Shown: piece by piece, positions 38,302 through 47,809 of the stretch
Layout of the letters: each line of letters begins with the position of its first letter
Numbering within the stretch: the first letter of the stretch is position 1
From: Methylosinus sp. C49
GTDB taxonomy: Bacteria; Pseudomonadota; Alphaproteobacteria; Rhizobiales; Beijerinckiaceae
DNA: 64,000 nucleotides
Reading direction: 5' to 3'
NCBI RefSeq assembly: GCF_009936375.1
Contig: NZ_AP022332.1
Location: 3,070,501 to 3,134,500 of the forward strand
Notes under the pieces: generated by a model
What the model saw: the letters and a program-made list of their open reading frames with translations, nothing else
What the model was told of the DNA's origin: nothing
The model's database searches: none
Program-made: the position numbers and the translations under genes

Positions 38302-40137
38302 TCAGTCGAGCTCGAATCTGTCCTTGTAATCCTTGCGCAGAGCGGGATCCTGATCCTCCTTGCGCAAATGGCAATTGCCGATGACGAGCGTCTCGATCTC
38401 CGTGCCCATGAAGCAGGCGAAGGCGTCCTCCGGCTTGCAGACGATCGGCTCGCCGCGCACATTGAAGCTGGTATTGACCAGCACGGGACAGCCCGTCAGC
38501 GCATGAAAGGCCGAGATCAGCGCGTGATAGCGCGGATTGGTCTCCTCATGCACCGTCTGCACGCGCGCGGAGCAATCGACATGCGTCACCGCAGGAATGA
38601 CGCTGCGCGGCCGCTGCAAGCGCTCTATGCCGAACAGCGCCTCATCCTCCGCGCGGGTCGTGAGCCTGTGCTTCGTCGCGACATCGGCGACGAGCAGCAT
38701 GTACGGCGAATCCTCGTCGAGATCGAACCAATCAGCGACATGCTCGCGCAGAACGGACGGCGCGAAGGGCCGGAAGGATTCGCGATATTTCACCTTGAGA
38801 TTGAGCGTCCTCTGCATTTGCGGCGAGCGCGGATCGGCGAGAATGGAGCGCCCGCCGAGCGCGCGCGGGCCGAACTCCATGCGGCCCTGGAACCATCCCA
38901 CCGCCCGGCCATCGGCGAGATCGCGCGCTGTCGCTGCAATGGTCTCCTCATCCGAGAGCGTCGTGAAGCGCGCGCCGCAATCGGCGAGGCGGCGCTCAAT
39001 GTCGCTCTGAGAATAGGACGGCCCGAGATAGGCGCCCTGCATGGCGTCGCCTTCGCCGCAGGCGGCGCGCGGACGTCCATTGAAACCATGATAGGCGAGC
39101 AGCGCGGCTCCGAGCGCGCCGCCGGCGTCGCCGGCCGCCGGCTGAATCCAAATACGCTCGAAGCTCTTGTCGCGCAGCACCTTGCCATTGGCGACGCAAT
39201 TGAGCGCGACGCCGCCGGCGAGGCAGAGATTGCGCGCGCCCGTCTCCGCCGCAAGCGCGCGCGTCAGGCGCAGCACGATCTCCTCCGTCACCGCCTGGAT
39301 CGACGCGGCTATGTCCATATGACGCTGCGTCAGCTGCTCCTCCGGCGCGCGCGGCGGACCGCCGAACAGACGATGCAGCTTCTCGCTCGTCATGCGCAGC
39401 CCTGTGCAATAATCGAAATAGGATTGATCGAGACGGAATGTGCCGTCCTTCTTCAGATCGACGATGTGATCGAGAATGAGGCTCGCATATTTCGGCTCGC
39501 CATAGGGCGCGAGGCCCATGAGCTTATATTCGCCGCTATTGACCTTGAATCCCGTGTAATAGGTGAAGGCCGAATAGAGCAGGCCGAGCGAATGCGGAAA
39601 GCGCAATTCGCGCTGCATGGCGAGCTTCGCGCCGTCGCCGAAGGCGACCGACGTCGTCGCCCATTCGCCGACGCCGTCCATCGTCAGCACGACAGCCTCG
39701 TCGAAGGGCGAGGGATAGAAGGCGCTCGCCGCATGGCTGAGATGATGCTCGGCGAAGAGGAGACGCGCGCGCCAATCGACATTGGGCGCGTGATGCTTCA
39801 GCTTTTGCGCGAGCAGCGATTTTTGAAACAGCTTGTCGCGCAGCCACACCGGCAGAGCGGTCGCAAAAGACTGAAACCCGCGCGGCGCGAAGGACATATA
39901 GGTCTCGAGCAGACGCTCGAACTTCACGAAAGGCTTGTCGTAGAAGGCGACGTGATCGATGTCCTTCGCCTCGACGCCAGCGGCGGCGAGGCAATAATCG
40001 ATGGCGCTGGCGGGGAAGCGCGCATCATGCTTGACGCGAGAGAAGCGCTCTTCCTGCGCGGCGGCGACGATGCGTCCATCCTCGATCAACGCGGCCGCGC
40101 TGTCGTGATAGAAGGCGGAAACGCCCAGAATTCGCAC
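38302..40137 (-). CDS. O-carbamoyltransferase (NodU/CmcH/SxtI family)
   Basis: 611 residues: an N-terminal Kae1-like ASKHA domain (ILGVSAFYHDSAAALIEDGR, metal-binding HHLSHAASAFYPSPF, VVLTMDGVGEW) and the C-terminal carbamoyltransferase domain (GRMEFGPRALGGRSILADPR, NTSFNVRGEPIVCKPEDAF). These enzymes move a carbamoyl group from carbamoyl phosphate to a hydroxyl of a sugar or small molecule. It is last in an operon with a DUF5989/SxtK-like peptide and an SxtJ-like membrane protein. The acceptor is unknown; NodU (Nod factor), CmcH (cephamycin) and SxtI (saxitoxin) show how varied it can be. Confidence 0.92.
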   Translation of the reverse strand: MRILGVSAFYHDSAAALIEDGRIVAAAQEERFSRVKHDARFPASAIDYCLAAAGVEAKDIDHVAFYDKPFVKFERLLETYMSFAPRGFQSFATALPVWLRDKLFQKSLLAQKLKHHAPNVDWRARLLFAEHHLSHAASAFYPSPFDEAVVLTMDGVGEWATTSVAFGDGAKLAMQRELRFPHSLGLLYSAFTYYTGFKVNSGEYKLMGLAPYGEPKYASLILDHIVDLKKDGTFRLDQSYFDYCTGLRMTSEKLHRLFGGPPRAPEEQLTQRHMDIAASIQAVTEEIVLRLTRALAAETGARNLCLAGGVALNCVANGKVLRDKSFERIWIQPAAGDAGGALGAALLAYHGFNGRPRAACGEGDAMQGAYLGPSYSQSDIERRLADCGARFTTLSDEETIAATARDLADGRAVGWFQGRMEFGPRALGGRSILADPRSPQMQRTLNLKVKYRESFRPFAPSVLREHVADWFDLDEDSPYMLLVADVATKHRLTTRAEDEALFGIERLQRPRSVIPAVTHVDCSARVQTVHEETNPRYHALISAFHALTGCPVLVNTSFNVRGEPIVCKPEDAFACFMGTEIETLVIGNCHLRKEDQDPALRKDYKDRFELD

Positions 40138-40143
40138 GAGCGA

Positions 40144-40290
40144 TCAAAACAGCGTGTAAATGAAAGGAGCGACCGCCGTTCCCTGCAGCAGCATCAGCCC
40201 GCCGAGCAGCATCATCACGCCGAGCACCGGCGCCATCCAATATTTCTTGCGGCTCGCGACGAAATCCCACAGCTCGAGAACCATATCCAT
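40144..40290 (-). CDS. 48-residue membrane peptide, DUF5989/SxtK-like
   Basis: A short gene between the carbamoyltransferase and the SxtJ-like gene, easily missed for its size. The product starts MDMVLELWDFVASRKKYWMA, then has one hydrophobic helix (about residues 20-36) and ends GTAVAPFIYTLF. The layout LWDF..SRKK.W + TM + SAVAPFIYTLF fits DUF5989/SxtK, found beside carbamoyltransferases. ATG 40290 has GGGGA upstream. It ends 6 bases before the carbamoyltransferase start. It probably docks the soluble enzyme at the membrane, which is inference. Confidence 0.82.
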   Translation of the reverse strand: MDMVLELWDFVASRKKYWMAPVLGVMMLLGGLMLLQGTAVAPFIYTLF

Positions 40291-40324
40291 CGCATTCGTC
40301 CCCTGTCAGAAATTGCTTTTCCGG

Positions 40325-40741
40325 TCAAAATTGCTTGCGCATGTCGGAGGCGCCGTCCGCATCGCCGCGCAGCGTCCAATAGCTCTCCGCCGCCTTGTCG
40401 AAGCGCAGCGCGAGCGGATCATGCCCGCGCAGACGAAAGAGAATTGCGATCGGCGTCAGCACGCCGAAGAATATTACGGCCATGACGATCGGATTGACGA
40501 TTTTGTGAAGCGTCGATCCGAAGGCGAGCCAGAGATCATTGAGCGCTGCGAGCCGCTTCGGCGCGATGAAGGCGAGCGCCGCGAAAACCGTGGCGACGGC
40601 GAGCGCCCAAAGATGCGGAGAGTCGTTTCGCCACATCGGCGCCAGCGCAAGAATGGTCAGCGCGGCGGCGATCACCAGGCCGAAGGAACGATCGGAACCA
40701 CGCTCGACCGGCCGATCCGAAGTGAGGGCTTCATGCGTCAT
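40325..40741 (-). CDS. SxtJ-family membrane protein
   Basis: 138 residues with three likely TM helices (about 21-36, 44-60 and 86-102) and a C-terminal end with ESYWTLR. Size, topology and place match SxtJ, the protein of unknown function next to SxtI and SxtK in saxitoxin clusters and beside many unrelated carbamoyltransferases. It is first in the three-gene operon. The ATG at 40741 has AGGGGA upstream. Confidence 0.78.
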   Translation of the reverse strand: MTHEALTSDRPVERGSDRSFGLVIAAALTILALAPMWRNDSPHLWALAVATVFAALAFIAPKRLAALNDLWLAFGSTLHKIVNPIVMAVIFFGVLTPIAILFRLRGHDPLALRFDKAAESYWTLRGDADGASDMRKQF

Positions 40742-41057
40742 CTTATGGCGCTATCCCCTAAAAAAACTGTAGAAACGCGTCGTCACCGAAACCTCGTGAG
40801 GCTTAGGCGATGAAAAGTGGAGCGTCAATTACGGGGTATCCCCATCCGCGTCCGCAGATCGATGTAGAAGATTGAGCGGCAAGACGTTTCGACGATCGCA
40901 CGACTTTGCGCCCCGGCCTCGCGACGCGGGCGAGCCTGTGGATTACCTTCGACAAAAGGCCGGGCGCCTTGCGAAATAGGCGACCGCAGCGCGCTTTCGG
41001 CTTGCGCGCGACAAAAAAAAGGACCTTAATTCATGGGTTGTCGGAAAGGGGCCTGCA
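40742..41057. promoter_or_regulatory. Divergent intergenic region, sxtJ-like / radical SAM
   Basis: A 316-base gap that must hold both promoters. On the minus strand TTGACG (40823-40828) could be a -35 element, but the matching -10 (TAAGCC) is poor. An A-rich run at 41012-41021 lies about 40 bases before the radical SAM start, which has GGAAAGGGG upstream. No gene was seen. Confidence 0.3.
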
Positions 41058-42623
41058 ATGACCTCATCCCTTTATATCATCAATCCCGCTGCAGATTTTC
41101 CAACCTACTTCGGCGCAGAGATTCTCGTCGCCTCCGGCCGGCCGTCCGGCGTGATGATGGCCGATCTCTCATCGACCACCGTCGCCGCAATGGCGCCGCG
41201 CGACTTCGCGATCGAGATCAGCGACGAGGGCGTCGCGCCCGTGAATTTCGATCATGAGGCGGATTGGATTTGCGTCACCGGCAAGGTAAGCCAGCGCCGC
41301 CGCATGATCGCCATCGCCGACGAATTTCGCCGCCGTGGCAAGAAGGTCATCATCGGCGGGCCATACGCCAGCCTCAGTCCCGATCATCTCGCCGCGCATT
41401 GCGACGTCCTTGTGAGCGGCGAGATCGAGGAGATTTCGGAAGAATTCTTCAGCGATCTGCGCCGCGGGCGGCCGCGTGATCGCTACATCGGCGACAAGCC
41501 TTCGCTGGCGACGAGCCCGATCCCGCGCTGGGATCTCTATCCCAATCATCGCGCCATGCTCGGCGCCGTGCAGACCTCGCGCGGCTGTCCGTTCGAATGC
41601 GAATTCTGCGACGTCATCCAATATCTCGGCCGCAAGCAGCGCCACAAGCCCATCGCCAATGTGATCGCCGAGCTCGACGCTCTTTGGGCGCATGGCTTTC
41701 GCGCGACATTCTTGGCGGACGATAATTTCACCGCCTATCGCGCCCATTGCAAGGAGCTGCTGGAGGCGATGGCGCATTGGCGGCGCAATGGCCATCAAAT
41801 GGATTTCGTCACGCAAATCTCCATCGACGCGACGCGCGATGCGGAGCTGATGGACATGCTGGTCGAGGCCGGCGTGCATCAAGTGTTCATCGGCATTGAG
41901 ACGCCCAATCTCGACAGCCTGCGCGAGACCGGCAAGAAGCAGAATTTAAAGATCGATATTCCAAGCGAGGTCCAGAAGCTCATCGACCGCGGCGTTTCGG
42001 TGATGGGCGGCATGATCGTCGGCTTCGATCACGACGGGCCGAATGTGTTTTCGCAACAATATGAATTCGCCATGTCGACGCCGATCCCCATCTTCAGCCT
42101 CGGCGCGCTGATGGCCTCGGAGGCGACGCCGCTCTTCGATCGCATCACCGCCGAGGGGCGCCTGCTGCAAGGCACGGTGGAGACGCAAGCGGTGCCCTGG
42201 GGCTCCAATATCCGCCCGGTGACGATGAGCATGGACGAGCTCAACTCCGGCCTGCACAATCTCTGCAATGCGCTCTATTCGCCGGCGGCCTTCGGCGAGC
42301 GCATGCTGAATTTCATTCACAGCTTCGGCCGCGCGCGCGATCTGAGCGGCGAGAAGCTGCCGGAGTTCGAGAGCTTCCGCGAAGTGGAGCGGCAGGCGAT
42401 GGAGATCGCCGCCGACGTGCGCCGTCTCGGCGACGCCGAAGGGCGCATGTGGAACAAAGTGTGGGGCGCGGCGCTGCGCAAGCCGGCGACGGCGAAAATC
42501 GTCGGGCGCATCATGTTCCAATATGCGCAGGCGCGGCATATGTTCGACCGCGGCAACTATTGGGAGCCGCAGCTCGCCTATGCGCCGCCGCGGCGGGAGA
42601 TGGCGGAAGCCGCGGCGGAGTGA
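41058..42623 (+). CDS. B12-binding-domain radical SAM enzyme (DUF4070 type)
   Basis: 521 residues. The N-terminal third is a cobalamin-binding-like fold (VIIGGPYASLSPDHLAAHCD, VSGEIEEISEEF). The radical SAM core has the cluster motif CPFECEFC (about residue 175) and IGIETPNLDSLRETGKKQN. The C-terminal part (GGMIVGFDHDGPNVF, then LGALMASEATPLFDRI) is the DUF4070 type seen in HpnP (hopanoid C-2 methylase) and related enzymes. It may be a radical methylase, but HpnP identity is not shown. It is divergent from the sxtJ-like operon. Confidence 0.85.
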   Translation: MTSSLYIINPAADFPTYFGAEILVASGRPSGVMMADLSSTTVAAMAPRDFAIEISDEGVAPVNFDHEADWICVTGKVSQRRRMIAIADEFRRRGKKVIIGGPYASLSPDHLAAHCDVLVSGEIEEISEEFFSDLRRGRPRDRYIGDKPSLATSPIPRWDLYPNHRAMLGAVQTSRGCPFECEFCDVIQYLGRKQRHKPIANVIAELDALWAHGFRATFLADDNFTAYRAHCKELLEAMAHWRRNGHQMDFVTQISIDATRDAELMDMLVEAGVHQVFIGIETPNLDSLRETGKKQNLKIDIPSEVQKLIDRGVSVMGGMIVGFDHDGPNVFSQQYEFAMSTPIPIFSLGALMASEATPLFDRITAEGRLLQGTVETQAVPWGSNIRPVTMSMDELNSGLHNLCNALYSPAAFGERMLNFIHSFGRARDLSGEKLPEFESFREVERQAMEIAADVRRLGDAEGRMWNKVWGAALRKPATAKIVGRIMFQYAQARHMFDRGNYWEPQLAYAPPRREMAEAAAE

Positions 42624-42669
42624 CGGCGGGGCCGGCGTCTGTCGTCATTCGCGCGGCCTCTTCGCCTCC

Positions 42670-44952
42670 TCAATGCAGCGACGTCCGCGCGCCTTGCGCG
42701 GAAATCGCGCGCGTCGTCGGCCGCACGGGGATGCGCAGCATCGCGATCGTGCCGATGCCCACATGCGAGCGAATGCGCAGCGCGCCGCCATGCAGCGCCA
42801 TCAGCGAGCGCGCGATGGCGAGGCCGAGGCCGGAGCCTTTCATCCCATTCTCTATGACCGCGATCGGCTGCTCGAAGGGCCGGCCGAGCTTGGGGATGGC
42901 GGCTTTCTCAATGCCGCAGCCATCGTCCTCGACGAAAATGGCGACAGAGCGCGCGAGCCGCCGCGCGCGCACGCGCACGGCGCCGCCAGCCGAGGTGAAT
43001 TTCAGACTGTTGGAGACGAGCACGCCGATCGATTTGACGATCGCGTCGTGGTCGCCATAACAGCGCAGCCCGTCCCGCGCGTCGACGCTGATCTCGACGT
43101 GCTTCGTCTCGGCGTTGTGGCGGAAGCGCTCCACCGTGGCGCGCACGGCGCCGGAGACGTCCACCTCGCGCTGATCGAGCCGCACGCGGCCGGCCTCGAG
43201 CCGCGACATGTCGAGAATGTCGGTCAGCACATCGAGCAGATAGCGGCCACCCTGATGGATATGGTTGCAATATTCGACATATTTGGTCGAGCCGAGCTCG
43301 CCGAACACCTGCGCCTGCATCATCTCCGAGAAGCCGATGATGGCGTTGAGCGGCGTGCGCAGCTCATGGCTCATATTAGCGAGAAATTCGGACTTGGCCT
43401 GATAGGCCGCCTCGGCCTCGCCCTTCTGAAGATGATATTGCTCGGCCAGCGTCGCCAGCTGCTGCGCCTGCGCCTCCAGCGTCTGCCGCGATTTCAGGAG
43501 ATCGGCGACGCTCGCCGTCAGCCGGCGCTCGGAATCGATGAGCTTTTCCTGATTGCGCTTCAGCGCGGTGATGTCGGCGCCGACGGAGACATAGCCGCCG
43601 TCCTTGGTCCGGCGCTCGCTGATCTGCAGCCAACGGCCATCAGCCAGCCGCGCCTCATAGGTGCGCTCGCTCGTCGTTGCGCCCTGGTCCGAAACGATCT
43701 GCGTCTCGGCCAGCGCGGCGGAAGCGCTCGCCATTATGCGCGCATAGCTCGCGCCCGGCGCCGCCGCCTCGGCGGCGAGGCCATGCAGCGCCAAAAACTT
43801 CGAATTGCAGGCGACGAGCCGATTATGCGCGTCCCACAGCACGAAGGCTTCGGAGATCGTCTCTATGGCGTCGCGCAGCCGCATATCGGCCGTCGCCGCG
43901 CCTTCCACCAGCGCGCGCTGCTCGGAAATATCGACGGCGACGCCGACGAGGCGCTTGCCGCCCTGCGCATCTTCGATCAATTCGGCGCAGGCGCGCAGCC
44001 ACAAAAACTCGCCGCGCGCATTGCGGATACGGAACTCGTGATCCATGCCGCGCGAGCCGGAGGCGACGATCGTCTCGACAATGGCGACGAGATCGCCGTC
44101 CTGGGGATGCAGCCGCATCTTCAATTCGCCGAAGGAGAGCGAGCGTTGCTCGGCGTCGAGGCCGAGCAGGCCGAACATGGAATCGGACCAATGAATGCGC
44201 CCGCGCGCAATGTCCCAATCCCACAGGCCGCAGCGGCCGGAGCCGAGCGCCGCGTCGACGCGCCGGCGCAGATCGATCTGCGCGCGCTCGGCGAGCGCCG
44301 CGCGACGCGCCTCGCGGCGAAAGGCGAAGAGGCCGACCGCAGTGGCGGAAGCCGCAGCCGCGGACAGCGCCGCATAGAGGGCGACGAGGCCGCGCCATTC
44401 GGCCAGCGCCGCGTCATAGGAGAGAATCGCCGCCAATTGCCCGCCGCTTTGCCCTGGCGAAAGATTGCGCACAGTGGCGAGCGCCTTGCGCCCATCGGCG
44501 AGGGTGACGCGCATGACGCCGGCCTTCTCGCCGAATTCGGTCAATAGCTGCTCGGCGCCGAGCAGATCGGCGAGCATGCCGGAGGCGACCAGCGGCGCCG
44601 TCGCGGCGACGATATGGCCCGCCCCATCGGCGACAGCGACGCGGCGTCCGCGCGTCGCGGCATAGTCCGGCAGCGTCGCAGCGCCGCCGCGCAGCGTCGT
44701 CTCCACGTCGCGCGAGACGGCGCGCGCGAAAATCTCGAGCTCCTGCGCCGCCTCCGCCAGAGTGCGCTCATGCGCGGCTTCGGCCAGAAGGAGCAGCAGA
44801 GCGCCGAATGCTATGGCGCAAGTTCCGAGCGCGAGCGCCAGCTGGCGCGCGCTCGGCGTTTTTGCGATCAGCCGGCCGATGCTCGAGGAGGCCGCAGCGC
44901 TCCATGACGTATCGGCGCAAGTCGTCGTGTTGGCCGCGCGCCCACGCGCCAT
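42670..44952 (-). CDS. PleC/DivJ-type PAS sensor histidine kinase
   Basis: 760 residues. Two TM helices (about 38-60 and 188-208) flank a periplasmic domain, followed by two or three PAS domains (from about residue 232), a coiled coil and a HisKA region FLANMSHELRTPLNAIIGFS with EMMQAQVFGELGSTKYVEYC. That extension is typical of the PleC/DivJ/PdhS kinases that act on DivK. The HATPase has VLVSNSLKFT, DDGCGI and GSGLGLAIARSLMALHGG. It may control cell-cycle polarity, inferred from the HisKA type. It lies 121 bases downstream of pepN. Confidence 0.88.
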   Translation of the reverse strand: MARGRAANTTTCADTSWSAAASSSIGRLIAKTPSARQLALALGTCAIAFGALLLLLAEAAHERTLAEAAQELEIFARAVSRDVETTLRGGAATLPDYAATRGRRVAVADGAGHIVAATAPLVASGMLADLLGAEQLLTEFGEKAGVMRVTLADGRKALATVRNLSPGQSGGQLAAILSYDAALAEWRGLVALYAALSAAAASATAVGLFAFRREARRAALAERAQIDLRRRVDAALGSGRCGLWDWDIARGRIHWSDSMFGLLGLDAEQRSLSFGELKMRLHPQDGDLVAIVETIVASGSRGMDHEFRIRNARGEFLWLRACAELIEDAQGGKRLVGVAVDISEQRALVEGAATADMRLRDAIETISEAFVLWDAHNRLVACNSKFLALHGLAAEAAAPGASYARIMASASAALAETQIVSDQGATTSERTYEARLADGRWLQISERRTKDGGYVSVGADITALKRNQEKLIDSERRLTASVADLLKSRQTLEAQAQQLATLAEQYHLQKGEAEAAYQAKSEFLANMSHELRTPLNAIIGFSEMMQAQVFGELGSTKYVEYCNHIHQGGRYLLDVLTDILDMSRLEAGRVRLDQREVDVSGAVRATVERFRHNAETKHVEISVDARDGLRCYGDHDAIVKSIGVLVSNSLKFTSAGGAVRVRARRLARSVAIFVEDDGCGIEKAAIPKLGRPFEQPIAVIENGMKGSGLGLAIARSLMALHGGALRIRSHVGIGTIAMLRIPVRPTTRAISAQGARTSLH

Positions 44953-45073
44953 TTTCTCTAATCCCCGCAGTTTGTCGAAGAGGGGGAAAAACGCGCCGCA
45001 TCCCGCCCCGAATCAGCCCCATTCGAATCCGCTGGCGGGCTTTTGTCCAGACCTTAAAAGGGCGTAAAGCCCC

Positions 45074-47731
45074 TCAGCCCAGCGCGCGCGTCGCTATGTC
45101 CGAGACATCGGCCGAAAGATCGGGCGTCGACAGAATTCGACGCAGCGTCGATTCGGCGAGCCTGCGACGGCGCTCCTCCAGCGAGCGCCAGGAGCGCAGC
45201 GCCGAGAGCAGCCGCGCGGCGAGCTGCGGATTTTTGGGATCGAGCTCCAGCACCACGCGCTCGAGCAGCGCATAGCCGGAGCCGTCCAGCGAGTGGAAGC
45301 GCGTCGGATTGCCGTTGGCGAAGGAGCCGACCACGGCGCGCACGCGATTGGGGTTGGCGAAGGAGAAATCCGCATGCTCCATCAGCCGGGCGATGCGGGC
45401 GGTGGTCTCTTCCTCTGGAATGGTCGACTGCAGCGAGAACCATTTGTCGAGGACGAGATGGTCCTTCTTGTAGCGCTGATAGAAGGCGGCGAAAGCCTCC
45501 TCCCGCGCCGCGCCCGGCACATGCGACAGCGTCGCCAACGCCGAGATGCGGTCGGTCATATTGGTCGCCTCGGCGAATTGCCGCTCGGCCAGCGCGCCGC
45601 CCGAGGCCGGATCGCCGGCGGCGAGAAGATCGAGCGCGACATTGCGCATGGCGCGCCGGCCGGCGCTGTCGGCGTCCGGCGAGAAGCCCTCCAGCGGGGC
45701 GAAGCGGGCGTGCGCCTCAGTGAGCGCCGCGCCCAAATGACGGCCGAGATCGCGCTTCAGCCCGGAGCGCGCGGCGAAGATCACATCGGGGTCGACGTCT
45801 TTGCCGATCTCACGCGCAATATCGATCTCGGAGGGCAGAGCCAGCGCCTGCGAGACGAGGCTGGGATCGCCCTCCCCCGCCTCGACGAGGCGCTTCAGCG
45901 AGTCGAAAAAGGCGCGATCATCCGACGCCGCGCCGCCGCGCGCGGCCTCTATGCGCGAGAAGATGGAGCGCAGCGCGAGGCTCTGCGCCGCCTGCCAGCG
46001 ATTGAAGGAATCGCTGTCATGGGCGAGCAGGCGCTCGAGGTCTTCCGCCGATTGCGGCGGCGCGAGGCGCACGGGCGCGGAGAAGCCGCGCAGCAGCGAC
46101 ACCACCGGGCGCGACGGCACATTCTCGAACACGATTTTGCGCGAAGGCGTCGAAAGCTCGACGACGCCGCGGGCGCATTCTTCCGTGCTGGCGCCATTCT
46201 CGCCGGGCGCGGCGGACAGCGTCAGCTCGTCCCCATTCTCGCCAATGAGGCCGAGCGCCAGCGGAATGACGAAGGGCTTCTTCTCACTCTGCCCGGGCGT
46301 CGGCGGCGTCGATTGCTCGAGGCTGAGCGTCAGCGTCTTGGCGCTCGCGTCATAATCGCTCGCCACGGTCACGAGCGGCGTGCCGGCCTGCTCGTACCAG
46401 AGCGAGAACTGCGTCAGATCGCGGCCAGAGGCCTCGGCGAAGCAGGAGAGGAAATCCTCGACCGTCGCCGCCGTCCCGTCGAAACGCGCGAAATAGAGGT
46501 CCATGCCGCGACGGAAATCGGCCTCGCCGATCAGCGTCTTCAGCATGCGGACGATCTCGGCGCCCTTCTCATAGACGGTGGCCGTGTAGAAATTATTGAT
46601 CTCGTGATAGAGGTTCGGCCGCACTGGATGGGCGAGCGGGCCGGCGTCCTCGGGAAACTGCTGCAGCCGCAGGCCGCGCACGTCGGAGATGCGCTTCACC
46701 GCGCGCGAGCGCTGATCGGCCGAGAATTCCTGATCGCGATAGACGGTCAGGCCTTCCTTCAGGCACAGCTGGAACCAATCGCGGCAGGTGATGCGATTGC
46801 CGGTCCAATTGTGGAAATACTCATGGGCGATGACCGACTCTATGCCCGCATAGTCGGAGTCGGTCGCGGTCTCGGGCGAGGCCAGAACATATTTGTCGTT
46901 GAATATGTTGAGGCCCTTGTTCTCCATCGCGCCCATGTTGAAGTCGGAGACGGCGACGATGTTGAACACGTCGAGATCATATTCGCGCCCGAAGGCCTGC
47001 TCGTCCCAGCGCATGGAGCGCACCAGCGAATCCATCGCATAGGAGGCGAAAGGCTCCTTGCCGCGCTCGACATAGATGGCGAGCGCCACGTCGCGGCCGG
47101 AGCCGGTGCGATAGCTCTCTGAAATATGGCCGAGATCGCCGCCGACCAGGGCGAAGAGATAGCAGGGCTTCGGGAAAGGATCGCGCCAGACGGCGAAATG
47201 CCGCCCGCCGTCGAGATCGCCGGAGGCGATCGGATTGCCATTGCCGAGCAGGACCGGAGCTTCGCTCTTCTCGGCCTCTATGCGCGTCGTGTAGACGCTG
47301 AGAACGTCCGGCCGATCCAAAAAATAGGTGATGCGGCGGAAGCCCTCCGCCTCGCATTGTGTGCAATAGGCGGAGCCGGAACGATAGAGCCCGCTCAATT
47401 GCGTGTTGGCGGAGGGATCAACCTCCGTCTCCAGCTCCAGCGTGAATGGCCCCTCGGGCGGGGCGCGCAGCACGAAGGAATCGGGCGTCGCCTCATAGGC
47501 CTCGGGCGCGAGCGGCGCGCCGTCCAGCGCCGCGCGCCGCAAGACCAGCCCGTCGCCGTCGAGCGCGAGCGGCGCACCCGCTCGGCCGGCGGGATTGCGC
47601 CTTATCGCGAGGCGCGCGACGACGCGCGTCTTGCTTCGATGCAGGGAAATATCGAGATCGACCGCGTCGATCAAAAACGCGGGCGGGCGATAATCGGCGA
47701 GACGAACGGCCTGGGGGGGTGGGTTGCGCAT
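45074..47731 (-). CDS. pepN: Aminopeptidase N
   Basis: 885 residues of the M1 family: NMGAMENKGLNIFNDKYVLA (GAMEN exopeptidase motif, about residue 250), zinc site HEYFHNWTGNRITCRDWF with the distant Glu in LKEGLTVYRDQEFS. The C-terminal helical domain is complete. It removes N-terminal residues from peptides in the cytoplasm. The start at 47731 (MRNPPPQ) has GAGG 5 bases upstream; an in-frame start 16 codons earlier is less likely. Confidence 0.96.
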   Translation of the reverse strand: MRNPPPQAVRLADYRPPAFLIDAVDLDISLHRSKTRVVARLAIRRNPAGRAGAPLALDGDGLVLRRAALDGAPLAPEAYEATPDSFVLRAPPEGPFTLELETEVDPSANTQLSGLYRSGSAYCTQCEAEGFRRITYFLDRPDVLSVYTTRIEAEKSEAPVLLGNGNPIASGDLDGGRHFAVWRDPFPKPCYLFALVGGDLGHISESYRTGSGRDVALAIYVERGKEPFASYAMDSLVRSMRWDEQAFGREYDLDVFNIVAVSDFNMGAMENKGLNIFNDKYVLASPETATDSDYAGIESVIAHEYFHNWTGNRITCRDWFQLCLKEGLTVYRDQEFSADQRSRAVKRISDVRGLRLQQFPEDAGPLAHPVRPNLYHEINNFYTATVYEKGAEIVRMLKTLIGEADFRRGMDLYFARFDGTAATVEDFLSCFAEASGRDLTQFSLWYEQAGTPLVTVASDYDASAKTLTLSLEQSTPPTPGQSEKKPFVIPLALGLIGENGDELTLSAAPGENGASTEECARGVVELSTPSRKIVFENVPSRPVVSLLRGFSAPVRLAPPQSAEDLERLLAHDSDSFNRWQAAQSLALRSIFSRIEAARGGAASDDRAFFDSLKRLVEAGEGDPSLVSQALALPSEIDIAREIGKDVDPDVIFAARSGLKRDLGRHLGAALTEAHARFAPLEGFSPDADSAGRRAMRNVALDLLAAGDPASGGALAERQFAEATNMTDRISALATLSHVPGAAREEAFAAFYQRYKKDHLVLDKWFSLQSTIPEEETTARIARLMEHADFSFANPNRVRAVVGSFANGNPTRFHSLDGSGYALLERVVLELDPKNPQLAARLLSALRSWRSLEERRRRLAESTLRRILSTPDLSADVSDIATRALG

Positions 47732-47809
47732 GGGACCTCGATGCCCGTCACACCTACACGCGGCCGCGCGGCTTCGCAACGGAAACGGGACCGCCGCGGC
47801 CGATTCGCG

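Noticed and set aside
38188..40485. 765-codon open frame opposite the carbamoyltransferase operon
   Set aside because: Low-complexity Arg/Ala composition and complete overlap with well-supported genes.
42523..44547. 674-codon open frame opposite the PleC-like kinase
   Set aside because: Composition of a GC-rich shadow and no domain.
45293..47122. 609-codon open frame opposite pepN
   Set aside because: No motif and full overlap with pepN.
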